A stretch of DNA of 64,000 bases, from positions 1,860,001 through 1,924,000 of the forward strand of contig JAEILZ010000007.1 of the NCBI GenBank assembly GCA_018873225.1, in the 5' to 3' direction. Positions 33,282 to 45,028 of the stretch are shown here, one piece after another. The notes beneath the pieces were generated by a model. That model was not told the origin of the DNA. It saw nothing but the letters and a program-made list of their open reading frames with translations, and ran no database searches. How positions within the stretch are numbered: the stretch's first letter is position 1; each line of letters begins with the position of its first letter. The DNA is from [Phialemoniopsis] sp. UDSM-2020. Its lineage: Eukaryota > Ascomycota > Sordariomycetes > Thyridiales > Thyridiaceae. The translations under genes were made by a program, and so were the position numbers.

Positions 33282-36200
33282 GGCGGAGAGGGCCAGCGAC
33301 AAAGAGTCGCTTATGGAAAGGGAGGGTGGAGGAGGACTGGGTGAAGATCAGGTCCGGAGCTGGGCGGCTCGAGATTGTCTATGCGGATATTAAAGCTTCC
33401 ATGCCGCTTCCCAAGCTGACGCCGTTTGGCCAGCGACAGACGGCCCTCAGCTAGCAACGAATAGAGCAGAGGCACACGGCTTCATGTATAAACGATGACA
33501 ATGCCCGCTGAGCCACAAATAGACACACACAGTAATGCAGCACCAAATCGGCCAAGTCGAAGTTGTCCCTTCCTCCGTGAGTGGGTGAGTGAGAGTGAGT
33601 GAGCGTGAAAGTGTGGGGGAGCAGGGGAAGAGGCAGAGGACAGATGAAATAGGAATTGAAACAAAACTGCCAAGTAGACAGGGCAGAAACCAGCTCTGCC
33701 TGCCTTGGGCCTAGTTTCTGACGAATCTCTTTATTGAAAAGTCGAAAGTATCCGTCCCAGATTTGCCAGCCAGATTACGACTTGTCCGGACCTTGCATGG
33801 GAGGAGAGAATATGAGACGCGAGGAGGTGCGGGCAAGGACGGTGGAGGCTTTGAGGTACAGCTCCCTCCTCCACTAGAAGGGAGGATGGGGCAGGCAGGA
33901 GGCGGTTGCATTTGGTGCATTTGGTGGAGAGGGGGTCCCGGGAAGCTTGGCTGGGCTTGGGGGCTGCAGCATTGCTGCACCAGCTTACAGGGGTGCCTGG
34001 GCCTACCAAGCCGGATCCGGATCCTCAAGAGGGCTCCTCTGGCCGGAACAGAGCGAGCTACGGAGAATACATCGATGACAGGAGATAGCACGCAAATGAG
34101 ATGTATCTCTCCAGCCCACACGTTGTCAGGCTAATGGTGTTGGCGTTGATTCCAAAACTCGGACGCACAGCCTGCATGCAGTACACCTCCGCACACGCAC
34201 CAGCTCGCCGGCCGAGCTCCGCTTCCACTTAAGCACCTTGAGCACGCGAAAGACGAAGAAGACCACGATGCTCGGGGTCTTGGGTCTTTTACTACCAGCG
34301 CATGTTGAGGTCACGAGGTGTTGCGATTCTTAGCTTACAAGGGCAAAATAGGCCAAGTACCCAGGTATCTGCCGGGCTGGCCGCGAGTATGGGATTTCTC
34401 ATTTCTTGCGACCGACAAGGAGAACTCCTCGATCTCATCGATTGATGAGCGGTCTGATCCCTGCTTCGATGCCTTGATTCACAGCTAGCCCGCAGACGAA
34501 CACCTAATCATGAGTAACCGTTGCAGGGCGGCAGGAGAATCAGTGGGCTCACGGGGGCAGTTTTCAGTGGGGGAGGGCCTAGCAAACTATCGGGTTTGAT
34601 ACTTGCCGTCAGTGGCGGTGCCCCCGTGGCTGTCTGCGTCTGCGCTGTTTGGCTTATTTTGCCAGCAGTGCCAGCCCACGATTTCTCGATCCAATTGCGA
34701 TCTAATCTCCAAAAAGCCGGTTTTGTTCGACATTTCAAGGATGCATCCTCACCCAAAACCAAGTTTTTTTCGGGTCCGGCACAGCTAATTTCTTTGCGTC
34801 CTACTCAAAGAGGTAACAGAAAGGCTGGAACGGTGATAACTGATGCAACCTGGTCCGGGCGTGGGTGCCACGACATCTCCATGAGGACTTAGTTGAAGTA
34901 TATGGCGACACTCATCACTCCTCGTGATGACCAGGGGAAGAAGCGCTCGGATGACACTCTAGACGATATCAATTGACGCATCTGGTATCTCGGAAGGCGG
35001 ATGGACAACATCTTGGCGGGCAAACTCGCCAACCTCACTTGGCGGCCATTGAGTGGACCAGAGAATCTTCACCCGCTTCTGTTGGGTCTCGAGACGTTTC
35101 AGAATCGTCAGGTGCTGCTGCGATAATTTGGCGTCAAATGCGTGCGGCAAAGCATGGTGTTTGGAGCGCCGCAGATCCCTACAGGCGGCTCTACCTCACT
35201 ACCTGTGCTCTCTAGTTTCCAGCTGTACTGATCGACTGTCTCTGTTTGCGGTTGCATTGGTAGGCCAAGAGTTGGCCTCTTCATGTAACAGATGACTGCC
35301 TTTGTAATAAATCTCCTCTTCCTTCGCTAAAGAACGTTTTGTATGTTTCTGAATGAGCATCCGGCGTCTGTGCCGAAGGCAAGGGTACCTAGTCTGCGAT
35401 CTGACTGCACATTTCTGCAGGTCAGGCCAAGGCCATCGTAGAAAAGATCCGAGAGGATCCTGGTAAGAACAGGTTGAATTGCCAACATGGGAGCAGAAAA
35501 GCAGGCAGGAAAAGTGGTGACACGCTGCCGCTGCACACCTGTCACTTCGGCAGTCCAATGACAGGAATCCCCTGTCTTTCCCAAACACCCACCTCAGACG
35601 TTGAGGTCCGGCCATTCCCCCGCAATTGGCTAATTGCGGTTGAGAGCCGCGTCTCCCCCAACGCTGTGCGATTCGAGAGGACGTCATCATAGCGTCCTCC
35701 TGCAGGCTGTAAGCACGGAGACGGTCTGCTACGGGCATTCGCTGGCCGAGAAGCTCCCAAAAACTTGATGAACGTGCATCCGACTGGACGCGGAATCCAG
35801 ACTTCTCGATTCTCTGCGTTGTCAGAATACAGAAGGATTCCCGGCCCCAGGCTCGATGCGGTGTTTGGTGATAGCGCTTGCCTGAGATCCCGGCATCCAA
35901 CGTTATATTCGATCTGCAAACCCATGTCTGTTACAAGGCCCCTCTCGGAACAAAACGTCCTCGGTGACTAGGGCCAAAATCTGGTCCAGATGGAACACCA
36001 CATTTAGACCAGGAGTGAAGGAAATGTCGCGATGTTACCTCTTCAAGAACAATTTACCTGGTAGTCGCAGAGTCGCACTCAAATTATGAGGTTCGTCAGA
36101 TTAGCAAACCTGGGGCATTGGTACTGTCGCCGAAGACGAGGGCGAAGGACTTGCCTCTTTGGGCCATTGCCTTGCTTGCATATCCTCTGTCCTGGCCTTG

Positions 36201-37136
36201 TATCGCCATCCGTGTTCTTACAAAGCATGGGACCGGGCCAGGCTTGCGATCATGTCTCCGAGCACTTCTCCTGCACGCACGGGGCTGACCACGATTTCAT
36301 TGCTATGTATTCTCGTGCTACACGTAAAGATCCTTTTCATTTTCTTGATTACGTACAAGCCGCGTCAACAGCAGCCAACCGGGGATGCAAAATTCACCTC
36401 ATTGAAAGTTTAAACAGTCAAAGCCGATAGAACCATCACAACTTGCATTTGGTTTGCAACCGGCACCCTAGTGACAGTTGAGCATGGAACGCGTACAATG
36501 AGCCGGACAATCCCCCCGCAACCTTAAACATCAGACCGAGTGTGCTGCATCTAGCGTTGGCCCCTTAGATAGCAAGATCGACTCTGAAACGCTCAGGCCG
36601 TCCAATGGCAGTACGACCTTGCAGTCCGGCCAGCTACATTGCGGCAGCTGAGGCTCGAAATAGTCGAAACGGGAGGAAGATCACGCATTACCCTTTGGCC
36701 GATCACGTCGATAGCAGCCGCCTGGATCTTCACGGGCCAGAGAGCCTCACCAGGCGAGTCCGGAACGTGGCTCTCATTGGCCACCGGGAGTGATGGAGTC
36801 TGAGCCCCTTTGGCTTTGGCTAGAACGCATAAAGAAGCATCCTAAACGCCCCTCGCCGGCAAAATATCGTGCAAGGCATGAAAACATAATATCTACGCGA
36901 GCCTGCCGACGTCGCGGAATCCCCTGGCGGCAGGACAGCCCAGCCGCCGGACAAATTTCGATGCTTCCCGCCAACTCCAACTTTCTTCATGCATCGTCGG
37001 CCGTGCCCTTGACATCGTCGGTGCGTGATCCCGGCGTGTCCTCTGTAGACAGACTCGCGTTACTCGGTTTTGTTCGAACAAGCTCGGCTGGTCCTATCGC
37101 TGCGTTGATGTCTTAAACCCATATTCTCGCCCGGTT
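33282..37136. other. Gene-poor spacer
   Basis: About 3.9 kb. It begins with the promoter of the myristoylated-type gene, including a GTGAGTGGGTGAGTGAGAGT simple repeat near 33580-33605. Open frames of 60-230 codons exist (e.g. about 35199-35900 and 35542-35925, minus) but most lack ATG starts, and none has domains or splice support. No RNA gene is seen. Confidence 0.4.
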
Positions 37137-37482
37137 TTACTCGCCAATGACATAGGTGCAGCCCTCCTTTCCAATCCAGACCTCGTGCACGCGACGAGCG
37201 TCGACGTCGATTCGGCCACCGACACTAAAGGTCTTTTTCTCTGGCTTCTCGTCGTTAGGGTACGTGATGGTCAGTTCGCCTCGCGTGATGAGATGCGTTG
37301 TCAGCCCAGCATGCGAATGAGGCGGGTAATGGGCGCGCCTGGTCTCATAGATCAGCTCGTGGTTCGTTATTGAATGGCGGAGAAAAAACTCACGGTCCGT
37401 CAGTCCAAGTGAAAACGTGGTTGAATCCCCATGACCGCACCTCAGCCTCGTGGTCGGCGCGTGACTTGCCCGCTGTTGCCAT
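37137..37482 (-). CDS. Small cupin-domain protein, 96 residues
   Basis: Exons 37482-37394 and 37338-37137 join over a 55-base intron (GTGAGT...ACCAG) and encode 96 residues. The start is MATAGKSRADHEAEVRSWGF; across the junction GPRAHYPPHSHAGLTTHLI gives the first cupin motif (HxH with a downstream Glu in RGELTITYP). The second half (FSVGGRIDVDARRVHEVWIG) gives motif 2 with its histidine. This is a single-domain RmlC-like cupin; such proteins bind a metal, but the reaction cannot be named. The gene had to be assembled from two short exons. The frame, splice signals and motif order make it convincing. Confidence 0.75.
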
Positions 37483-39189
37483 GGCAGAATATGGAATTTC
37501 GCCTGGAACTGAGTATTGATTGTTTGCTGTATCGAACAGACAACGCCTTGGCTCGGTCGCGCAGTCTAGAACATTTAGGGAATTCGAATAGAGATGCTAG
37601 TTAGCAGTTACAAGATTGGGTTTGTAGCAGTGGCTGATGTTGTGCATCATGTCTGAGATCGTCTTGGCTATCTCTCTCTGCATACTCTCTGTGGGTTCTC
37701 CTCACCAATGGCGTCATCGGGTGGATGCTGAGGCGGATTAGCGACATAATTACAGTGGGTTACAAATTTGAGGGGTGCTAAATTCAGCAGCTGCGGTGGG
37801 CCTCTACTACTGTATTGTGGCTGCGTCCCGTCCCGTTGCGGTAAGCCTTAGTAGCCTTGGTTCCTGGCGCAGTCGCCGAGCCAAGACATCGAGGCCTGGG
37901 GAGGCGGATACAGTTGCACTAAAGATGCAGTGATGTGAAGTGGTCAGGCATTGAGCAGATGCCGCCGATAGACACTGGGAGGTGGACGTTCGTTACGACC
38001 GGCTTGTTCAAGATGGCTTCATGGGCAGTGAGATTCAACGGTGTGGAAATCTCTGTCCGCGCATGGTGCTGGGTCAAAGCCGTGGGGATGACTGTATGTA
38101 TATACATATCTCCATTCATGCATCTAGACCAGGGCTGACACATCAATGATCCAGAATCCATCAATCTGCAGAGATCAATCTGACTGGATGACCCGGTAGA
38201 ATGGGTCCTGTAAATTGTTAGAGACAGCCTCATCAAGTCAACTAGGACGGCCTTTGGGCAGCTGAAAATGAAGAGAGAAGCCTGCCATGAACGAAAAAAG
38301 ATATCAGCGTGGCTCAGACACCCTCCTTCTTGATCTCCCAATCAGTCACAGCTTTCTGTTTCTCGAGCGTGTCAAGACTCGATTCGCAATTGAATCTCTT
38401 GCCTGGCTTGTGCTTGGCCAGCCCTTTGAGAGGCATCCCTGTCGCCACCCAATTGGCGATTTGGGGGCTGAGAAGGTCATCCTGTCGCCGCCGTCATCGA
38501 GCAAACCATCCAAAACTACCACATTCCACGACCTCTCACAAGCCCGTCCCATCAGCCACACTCGGTCAATCGGTGCAGTAATACCTTTTTGAGGGCTAGT
38601 CTCTCTCACTCTCCCTCCCAATCTGGCCCCATGTCCGCCCGTGTGAAAGTGGAGAGAGCTGGGCGATCGATAATCAATGAATCCGTTCCTGCGAGCAACT
38701 ACCCTGCAGCATCTAGACCAGGGTAGGCTATCTCCCCCCATCTTTGCTTTGGACCTGATGAGCGACGAATGTCCAAACCTTCATCTGTTTCCCAAATCAT
38801 ACAACTCGATCATATGTCTATATTCCAAGTGACGCTGTGAACTAGACAAGGCTTTTTTGGATTCCATTGTCTTGCTAGTCTGGGCGATTGTGTGACACTT
38901 GCCGGTCCGCGACGCGCGGGGCAAGCCTTGCACCAGAGCTGAAGCCCTTCCTTGTCCCCTGTGCTGACAAGGCCTCGTCTCTTCTTTGTGCTTTCTCATA
39001 AACAGACGCATCACGCCTGGTCTCCGAGTGCTACTGGCTTGCTTTCCTTCATATTCGCGATATTTTCAAACTCGAACGCACCGATCCTCGTGGCAAAGCT
39101 TGAACGATGTGCAGCCGACCAGGCTCTGTATAGCAAATACCCACGATCAAGGTCCATACACGGGCAGACGTGCCCAGAACGAGGCCGCA
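37483..39189. other. Spacer between cupin and PLC genes
   Basis: About 1.7 kb of divergent promoter region. Open frames here lack ATG or domains. The part from about 38940 is the likely leader of the phospholipase C gene. Confidence 0.4.
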
Positions 39190-41760
39190 ATGTGTCTTTT
39201 TGTATGTTTCAGAGACCTACATCCCAAACTGGGGGACTTGATGGGTGCTAGATCGCTAACATGTCTTTTTGCATCATGCAGAGCGCTCGCAGGAGCAACA
39301 GCAGCCAGGACGATGTCAAGATCATCGCCAAGGCGCGCAGGCGGATGCCCACCTTCAACAGCCGCAACAAGCACGGAGTTCACGCCTTCAAGAGCATAGT
39401 CGACGTCACCACGATCCTCTCCCCGACCAAGAACGGATTCCACAAGCGGCCGACCATCAGGATCAGCGACGGCGATGCGATAGTCACCAAGACATCCCCC
39501 AACACCCAGCTGGGGATGTTGAGCGAGCCCATCGAAGTACACCTGCGACACGTCTACGATAGCCTGCGCGGCAGGTCTTCTTCGCTATCCAGATCCAAAT
39601 TTGCAAAGTTTCTTGAAAAAACACAAGGGGAGGCGACGTTCGAGTTGGAGAATGAGAGGTACACCTTTCAGGAGTTTCTTGAGGCGTGGTCCTACAAGTA
39701 TCATTGGGATGCGCAAAGACCCGTCATTGGCGAAAAGGACCTCTCGAGGCCGATAAGCAACTACTTCATCAGCAGTAGCCACAACACATACCTCTTGGGC
39801 AATCAATTGTCGAGCGAAGCATCGGCCGAGGCATACCGGAGAGTGCTCAGAAAAGATTGCAGGTGTATCGAGATTGATGTATGGAACAGCCCGCCGAGGT
39901 CAGGCTCCCGGACGCCGCGGGCCAGGTCGAAGTCTCCGCACCCAGACCACAAGAGACACCTGTCGTCGTCTTCTGTCGCGAGCACGATTCGCGAAGCCTT
40001 CGAGAACTTCGAGCCGGTCAAGCATTTGCGGTCTGCGAGGCACAGCAGGACGCCCAGCTCGAGCCAGCCCGCTCTGATCCCGGAAGAGAGCCGGAGTAGC
40101 TTGGACCCAAATGTCTTGCATGAGAGACTCGCGAGAAGGCCAAGGTCGCGTTCTGGCGGAGAGTCGAGCAGCAGGTCGGCCTCGGTGTCGTCGGTGGTGC
40201 GTAGAGCCCGCGACGAGCCCATCGTGATGCACGCACACCACATACTGAACAACGATATGTCTCTCGGCACGTACGTGGGGTTTAGAGAGGTCTGCAAGGC
40301 CGTGCGCGAGACGGCATTCGTCGACAACGACCTGCCACTTATCGTCAGCTTAGAAGTGCATGCCGACCATGAGCAGCAAGAAGTCATGGTCGACATCATG
40401 AAGGAGGAATGGGCTGGTCTACTACTCGACAAAGAGATCGAGGGCTACGACCCGCGTCTGCGGCTCCCAACTTTGGGAGATCTCATGAACAAAATCCTCA
40501 TCAAGGTCAAGAAGACACCGTCCAGGACCGTCGCTCCAAAGGGCACGGCCAACGCGCTCGGCATGAACCTAGCCGCCTTCGAGAGTGAGACGCTCGCCGG
40601 AGACGACAAGACGCCCGCGGCGGGCCAGACCGTGCTCAAAAAGGTCCGCATCTGCGAGAGCCTGAGCGCGCTGGCCATCTACACGCACAGCGAGCACTTC
40701 AACAAGAGCTTCGAGGACCGGGCCGCTAAGACGCCCTCGCACATCTTCAGTCTCGACGAGACGTCCATCTCGGAGCTGCACCAGACCAAGTCCCAGGAGA
40801 TGTTCCGCCACAACCGCGCCTTCATGATGCGCTGCTACCCCAACGCCAACAAGCACTGGGACAGCTCCAACCCGGACCCGGCCATGTGCTGGCGCAAGGG
40901 CGTCCAGATGGTCGCGCTCAACTGGCAGAGCATGGACCAGGCCATGATGCTCAACTCGGCCATGTTTGCGGGCCAGGACGGCTGGGTCCTGAAACCAGAG
41001 GGCTACCGCGCCGCCTCGAGCACAGACGCCAAGGCTACGACGGACGCGGGACTGCGCCGCACTCTGGACCTCAAGATAACGGTGTTTGCCGGCGAGCACA
41101 TCACGCTGCCTAGCCTGAAGCGCCCCTCGAGCAACGCTGCCGCCGCAGCGACCACGGGCGTCAGCGGCGCGCCGGGCTACGCAAGCTTCAAACCTTCTGT
41201 CAAGTGCATCCTGCACGTCGAGAAGACGGAGGAGCGTGCGCCGGGGTCCAGTAGTGAGGGGGTCAAGACCAAGGATGTGGCTCCCAGCCAGAAGACGCCG
41301 CCACGGGAGACGGACCACCCTGACTGGGGCACGGCCGGTGCGACCCTTACTTTTGAACCTGTCAAGGGGGTGGTGGAGGAGTTGAGTTTTGTCAGGTAAG
41401 CATCCCGTGGTATCCTATCCCGTTGCCTTTGTCTCCCTGCTGTTGCATCATTATCACGACAGTCATCGTATTGCTAGTCCCGAGTCACCCACCTCGCTGG
41501 GCCGTTCCATTCCACGACATGCTAATAATTGTGCTTCACACAGATTCAGAGTCGAGGACGAGAACGCGAGCTACTACCAGGACCTACGCAAGAAGCTCAA
41601 CGAGGCACTGGGCCGTAACGACAACCTCGCCGGCTGGGCGTGCATCAGGCTCGATCGGCTGCAGCAGGGATATAGGTTCGTTAGCCTGATGGACGCACAC
41701 GGCCGGCCGACCGAGGGCAAACTGCTCATCAAGGTCGAGAAGACGCTCAAGAAGTCGTAG
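39190..41760 (+). CDS. PLC1: Phosphoinositide-specific phospholipase C
   Basis: Main exons 39282-41395 and 41544-41760, with a probable 12-base first exon 39190-39201 (MCLF), encode about 780 residues. The alternative start ATG 39261 lies in what looks like a branch point (CTAAC) plus acceptor (CATGCAG), so I prefer the upstream exon. Domains: EF-like region (about 60-140), X domain with catalytic His171 (SSSHNTYLLGN) and EIDVWN, second catalytic His321 (IVMHAHH), Y domain (LSALAIYTHSEHFNKSF to GWVLKPEGYR) and C2 (LDLKITVFAGEHITLP) completed by exon 3. It should cleave phosphatidylinositol 4,5-bisphosphate to diacylglycerol and IP3 in calcium signalling. A Ser/Arg-rich insert of about 105 residues separates EIDVWN from the second histidine. 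Confidence 0.92.
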
Positions 41761-44119
41761 CGGAGCTTCGACAGTTGTCGAATCGGAGCAGACTCCATAC
41801 CCAGAACCGTACGATATGCCGGTTGCAAGACGGGAACGAACCCGGTCATCTTGCGCGCGGTGGGGAGCGGGCAGCTGATTCTTCCTCCCTTGTGCTTTAT
41901 TTCTTGCATAGCAGACAGTCCTTGTCAAGGGATGCGTCCCGTTCCTGCAGGCCTCATGCCTCATCTTGTTCTTTTTTCCTTGTCACAGCGTGCGTGTCTA
42001 GATTGGGTCGGAAGGCATCATGTCGTATCCACATCATGGGAGGAGTTGGGCAGGGTAGTATATGTGTAAAGTAAGTTTGACATCTCGGGAAATTTGTTGT
42101 TTGGGGTTCACAACAGGGCGGTTGGACGCACGTCGTCGACGGCGCCTTGCATTGCTGGGATTTTTCCTTCCCTGGGTCCGCTGGTAGTGCAAGCCAGGTC
42201 AGGTCACCCAATACTGCTATTTGGTAGTCAGAGTCCGGTTCTACCGCATGATTCACCGCAGAAAGGTTAGCCGTCAAGCTTAATCGTTTTGTTGTACGTG
42301 AGCTCGTATGAGTTCCATATCCCGGGGTCGGGTGCCCTCTTCGTGGTGTCACTAGTATTACCCTTAGGCGCCATCGTTGCCATGTGAAGCTTATTGTTGG
42401 CGCCCTCCTGTCGTGGCAGTGATGATCGATGAGAATGGCATGTTCGCCAGCCTCGTAAGCCTCAATTCGTTGACATGACACAAAGTTGTTAACCATCCGG
42501 CGCTAAGTACTGCATTGAGAATCCCGTCGATATGCGTCGAGCCGGTGAGGCCTTGGAAGCGGTGTGTAAGTAGCCTCGACGACAATGGCCAGATATCAGC
42601 ACCTGGACGGGGGGTGACACGCAGATGACCGGGTCCAGATTGCTCTTGGAAGTAGAAGGGCTCGGCTGGTATCGCGAATGTCCAACATACTTTCCTACAA
42701 AAATCCTGCGGGTATGACAAGTGGATGATGTGACAGGTCCCGACGGTTGGTGTCGCGTGGTCGATCACACAAGCACTGCATTTGTGTGGTTCCGACTAGA
42801 CAGAACAAGGGAGGATTTTGAGAAAAAAAGCAAAAAAAAGCGTCTGGCGAGTTAGATCTCCAGATGCTGGTTGAGAATGCCACAACTTCGGCTGACAGTC
42901 CCGAAGGTAGACAAGGTTGCTGTTACACCTCCTTTGCACTATCAGATCTGGCTTCGTAGATCATGCACCTAACGAACACTTGTTCGTCTTTGCATGCCAA
43001 TAGACCAGGTCAAGCAGTGCCCTGATCTGATCGGATCAGCATACTCAACTTAGAAGCATGCGATCACGCCAGCCTGAACTAGGTGCGCAGATCTAGCAAG
43101 GAGACCTCAATCGCTTTTTCTCATATCAAAGAAGCCCTCAGGATCTCAGAACAACCTATGATCAGAAAAAGTCACTTCCGTGCCATCTGTGCCAGCCCGG
43201 CAACGAGGCGGCAAGCTGCAGGCACACGCAAGGTCGCAGATGATTGGCACGGTAGTCAACCGTTGAGTCCAATGAGGTCCTTCAGCACCGAGAATTTCTG
43301 CGCTGCAAAGCAAGGAGCATGTGCAAGGGGGTTGATCAGGTCAAAGTCACGAGCATCACAGCCATCGGATGTTTTTACTACAGCCGAAATAACAACACCT
43401 AGGAGACGAGTGGGAATGTGAAAGGCCGCAACGCAGGACAGACCTCTGTCTGCAACATGTACAATTGCTTCTTCCGATGACATGATGAGCCGTTTGCAAC
43501 AAGGACAAGAGTATCCTTGTCACCGGAAGTTGGTCCTGCGGGTGTAATTGGTCGAGGAGCCCCCATGTGCCGTGAAATGACTGTGAAACAAAGCAAGCTC
43601 CATGGTTTGTAGGTCTAAAGGCGCCTGCGTCGGTAAGGAGATAAAGTCAAACATTTCTCGCCCCCAGGACGGCGGTGTGAGTGCAGGAAAAGGGGTATCA
43701 AGGTAGATATGCGTCAAATCTCTGATGCAGTTGTGCCGATGTCGATGCGCGCCATGCATCCAGCCTAGACTGTTTCTAGAAGGCCAGACGAAGCCAGGAC
43801 GCCGTCAAGGGGAGCAGTGTGGTTGAGTGAAACTTGAGGGTTGTTTCGAGAACCCCTGGTAAATGTGCAGTTGCCCGCGTCTCCTAATCCCGTGATGACC
43901 GGGGTAGCAGATATGACAGCTCACCTTTCTGGCCAGACACAGTCCGGTCAGCCCGAATATGGAAGCTCAGTCTAGTTTGCCGTCGACGGCCAACCTAAAC
44001 ACCCTGTCTGTGAACATGGGCAATGAGATGCCAGCCAGGATCGACGGCGCAGCGTATCTCACTAAGATATGCAAAGCCAAGGTTGTCGAGTCCCGGAAGC
44101 GTGCCATCGCGGCTACCGT
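41761..44119. other. Gene-poor spacer, first part
   Basis: 3' flank of the PLC gene and about 2 kb without a supported gene. A minus frame of 180 codons (about 41954-42496) has an ATG but no domain. A plus frame at 43959-44123 (54 codons, MEAQSSLPSTANLNTLSVNM...) has coding-like composition but is too short to call. Confidence 0.35.
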
Positions 44120-45028
44120 CTAAACAGGGACTAATGCAGTCAATTTCAGACATCTCAAATGCGATGTTGCCTCGACCCGCGCATTCTGTACAAGCAAGGT
44201 CAAGGGGGCGGCACGGAGCGCCTGGAATTGACTCTCCTCTGGAGAATTGGAATTCTTGTTGCCCTCTAAGGTACCTGACGGAGACACGAGACGAGGGCAG
44301 GTGCCGGTGATGCAGCAAAACGATATCAAAAGGAATGACGGCGATGCCGCGCCGCAGCGCAATAGCCCCTTGGCGCAGGGTAGCTTGATGATAGACGAAA
44401 GCTTATTCGGCTTGCTTGTTGAACAGACTGAACACATCGAGGAACACAACAGACTTCTTAGGTATGGTTGAGTCACAAGCAAGAGTGAAAAGAGAGTGCC
44501 AGCCTGAGATGTGCGGGATGAAAGAGCATCAGTTGAAGGGTCATCTGTTGGTGGCCAAGGAATCCGACATGGCATGTTCCGGTGGGGTTTAGAGGGGTAT
44601 TTCGAAGGGTTGAAGCAAAAGACGAGAAAGTATCTCAATGAAGAATCTGGCTTGTTTCGAAGGCATGTCCAAAGACGACGTGGAAAGCTCGGTCTGTCCG
44701 TGCTCATCGGCAGGATTGATGGCTTGGTTTCGATGGATTTTGAAGTCGGACCGGACTTCCACAAAGAGAATCGACATCCACGATCGGACGTCAGCATGTA
44801 TTCATTGCCGAGAGATGAGCCACCTCGACCTTGACCACAGCTCTGGAGCGCATTGACCGAGAGCAAGCCACTTGGATCCTCCGGAGGCGACCCGACGTCA
44901 GCTAGGCGATCTGTTGTGACGCAGTCTTTGCGTTGCCCGGAATAGCACCATGACCCCCGCGACGATCCAGGTTCTGGGCTACGGTGCGCGCGGCACAGGC
45001 CCAAGAGTTCCGGAATGGTTTCGAGCAC
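44120..45028 (-). other. Long unassigned open frame
   Basis: A stop-free minus-strand frame of 302 codons, longer than expected by chance in DNA of this composition. It opens with GTG; the first in-frame ATG is about 77 codons in. The product is Ser/Leu/Cys/Pro-rich with no domain, a composition often seen antisense to coding DNA. Plus-strand frames over the same DNA (e.g. 44515-44834, GLEGYFEGLKQKTRKYLNEE) look more protein-like, and a possible donor AG|GTATGG lies at 44461. Coding on either strand is unproven. Confidence 0.2.

Noticed and set aside
35199..35900. Minus-strand frame of 233 codons
   Set aside because: TTG start, Cys/Arg/Ser-rich, no domain; two other frames over the same DNA are equally open.
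41954..42496. Minus-strand ATG frame of 180 codons beside the PLC gene
   Set aside because: Starts with ATG but runs into the PLC 3' flank; no domain, and composition is like non-coding DNA.
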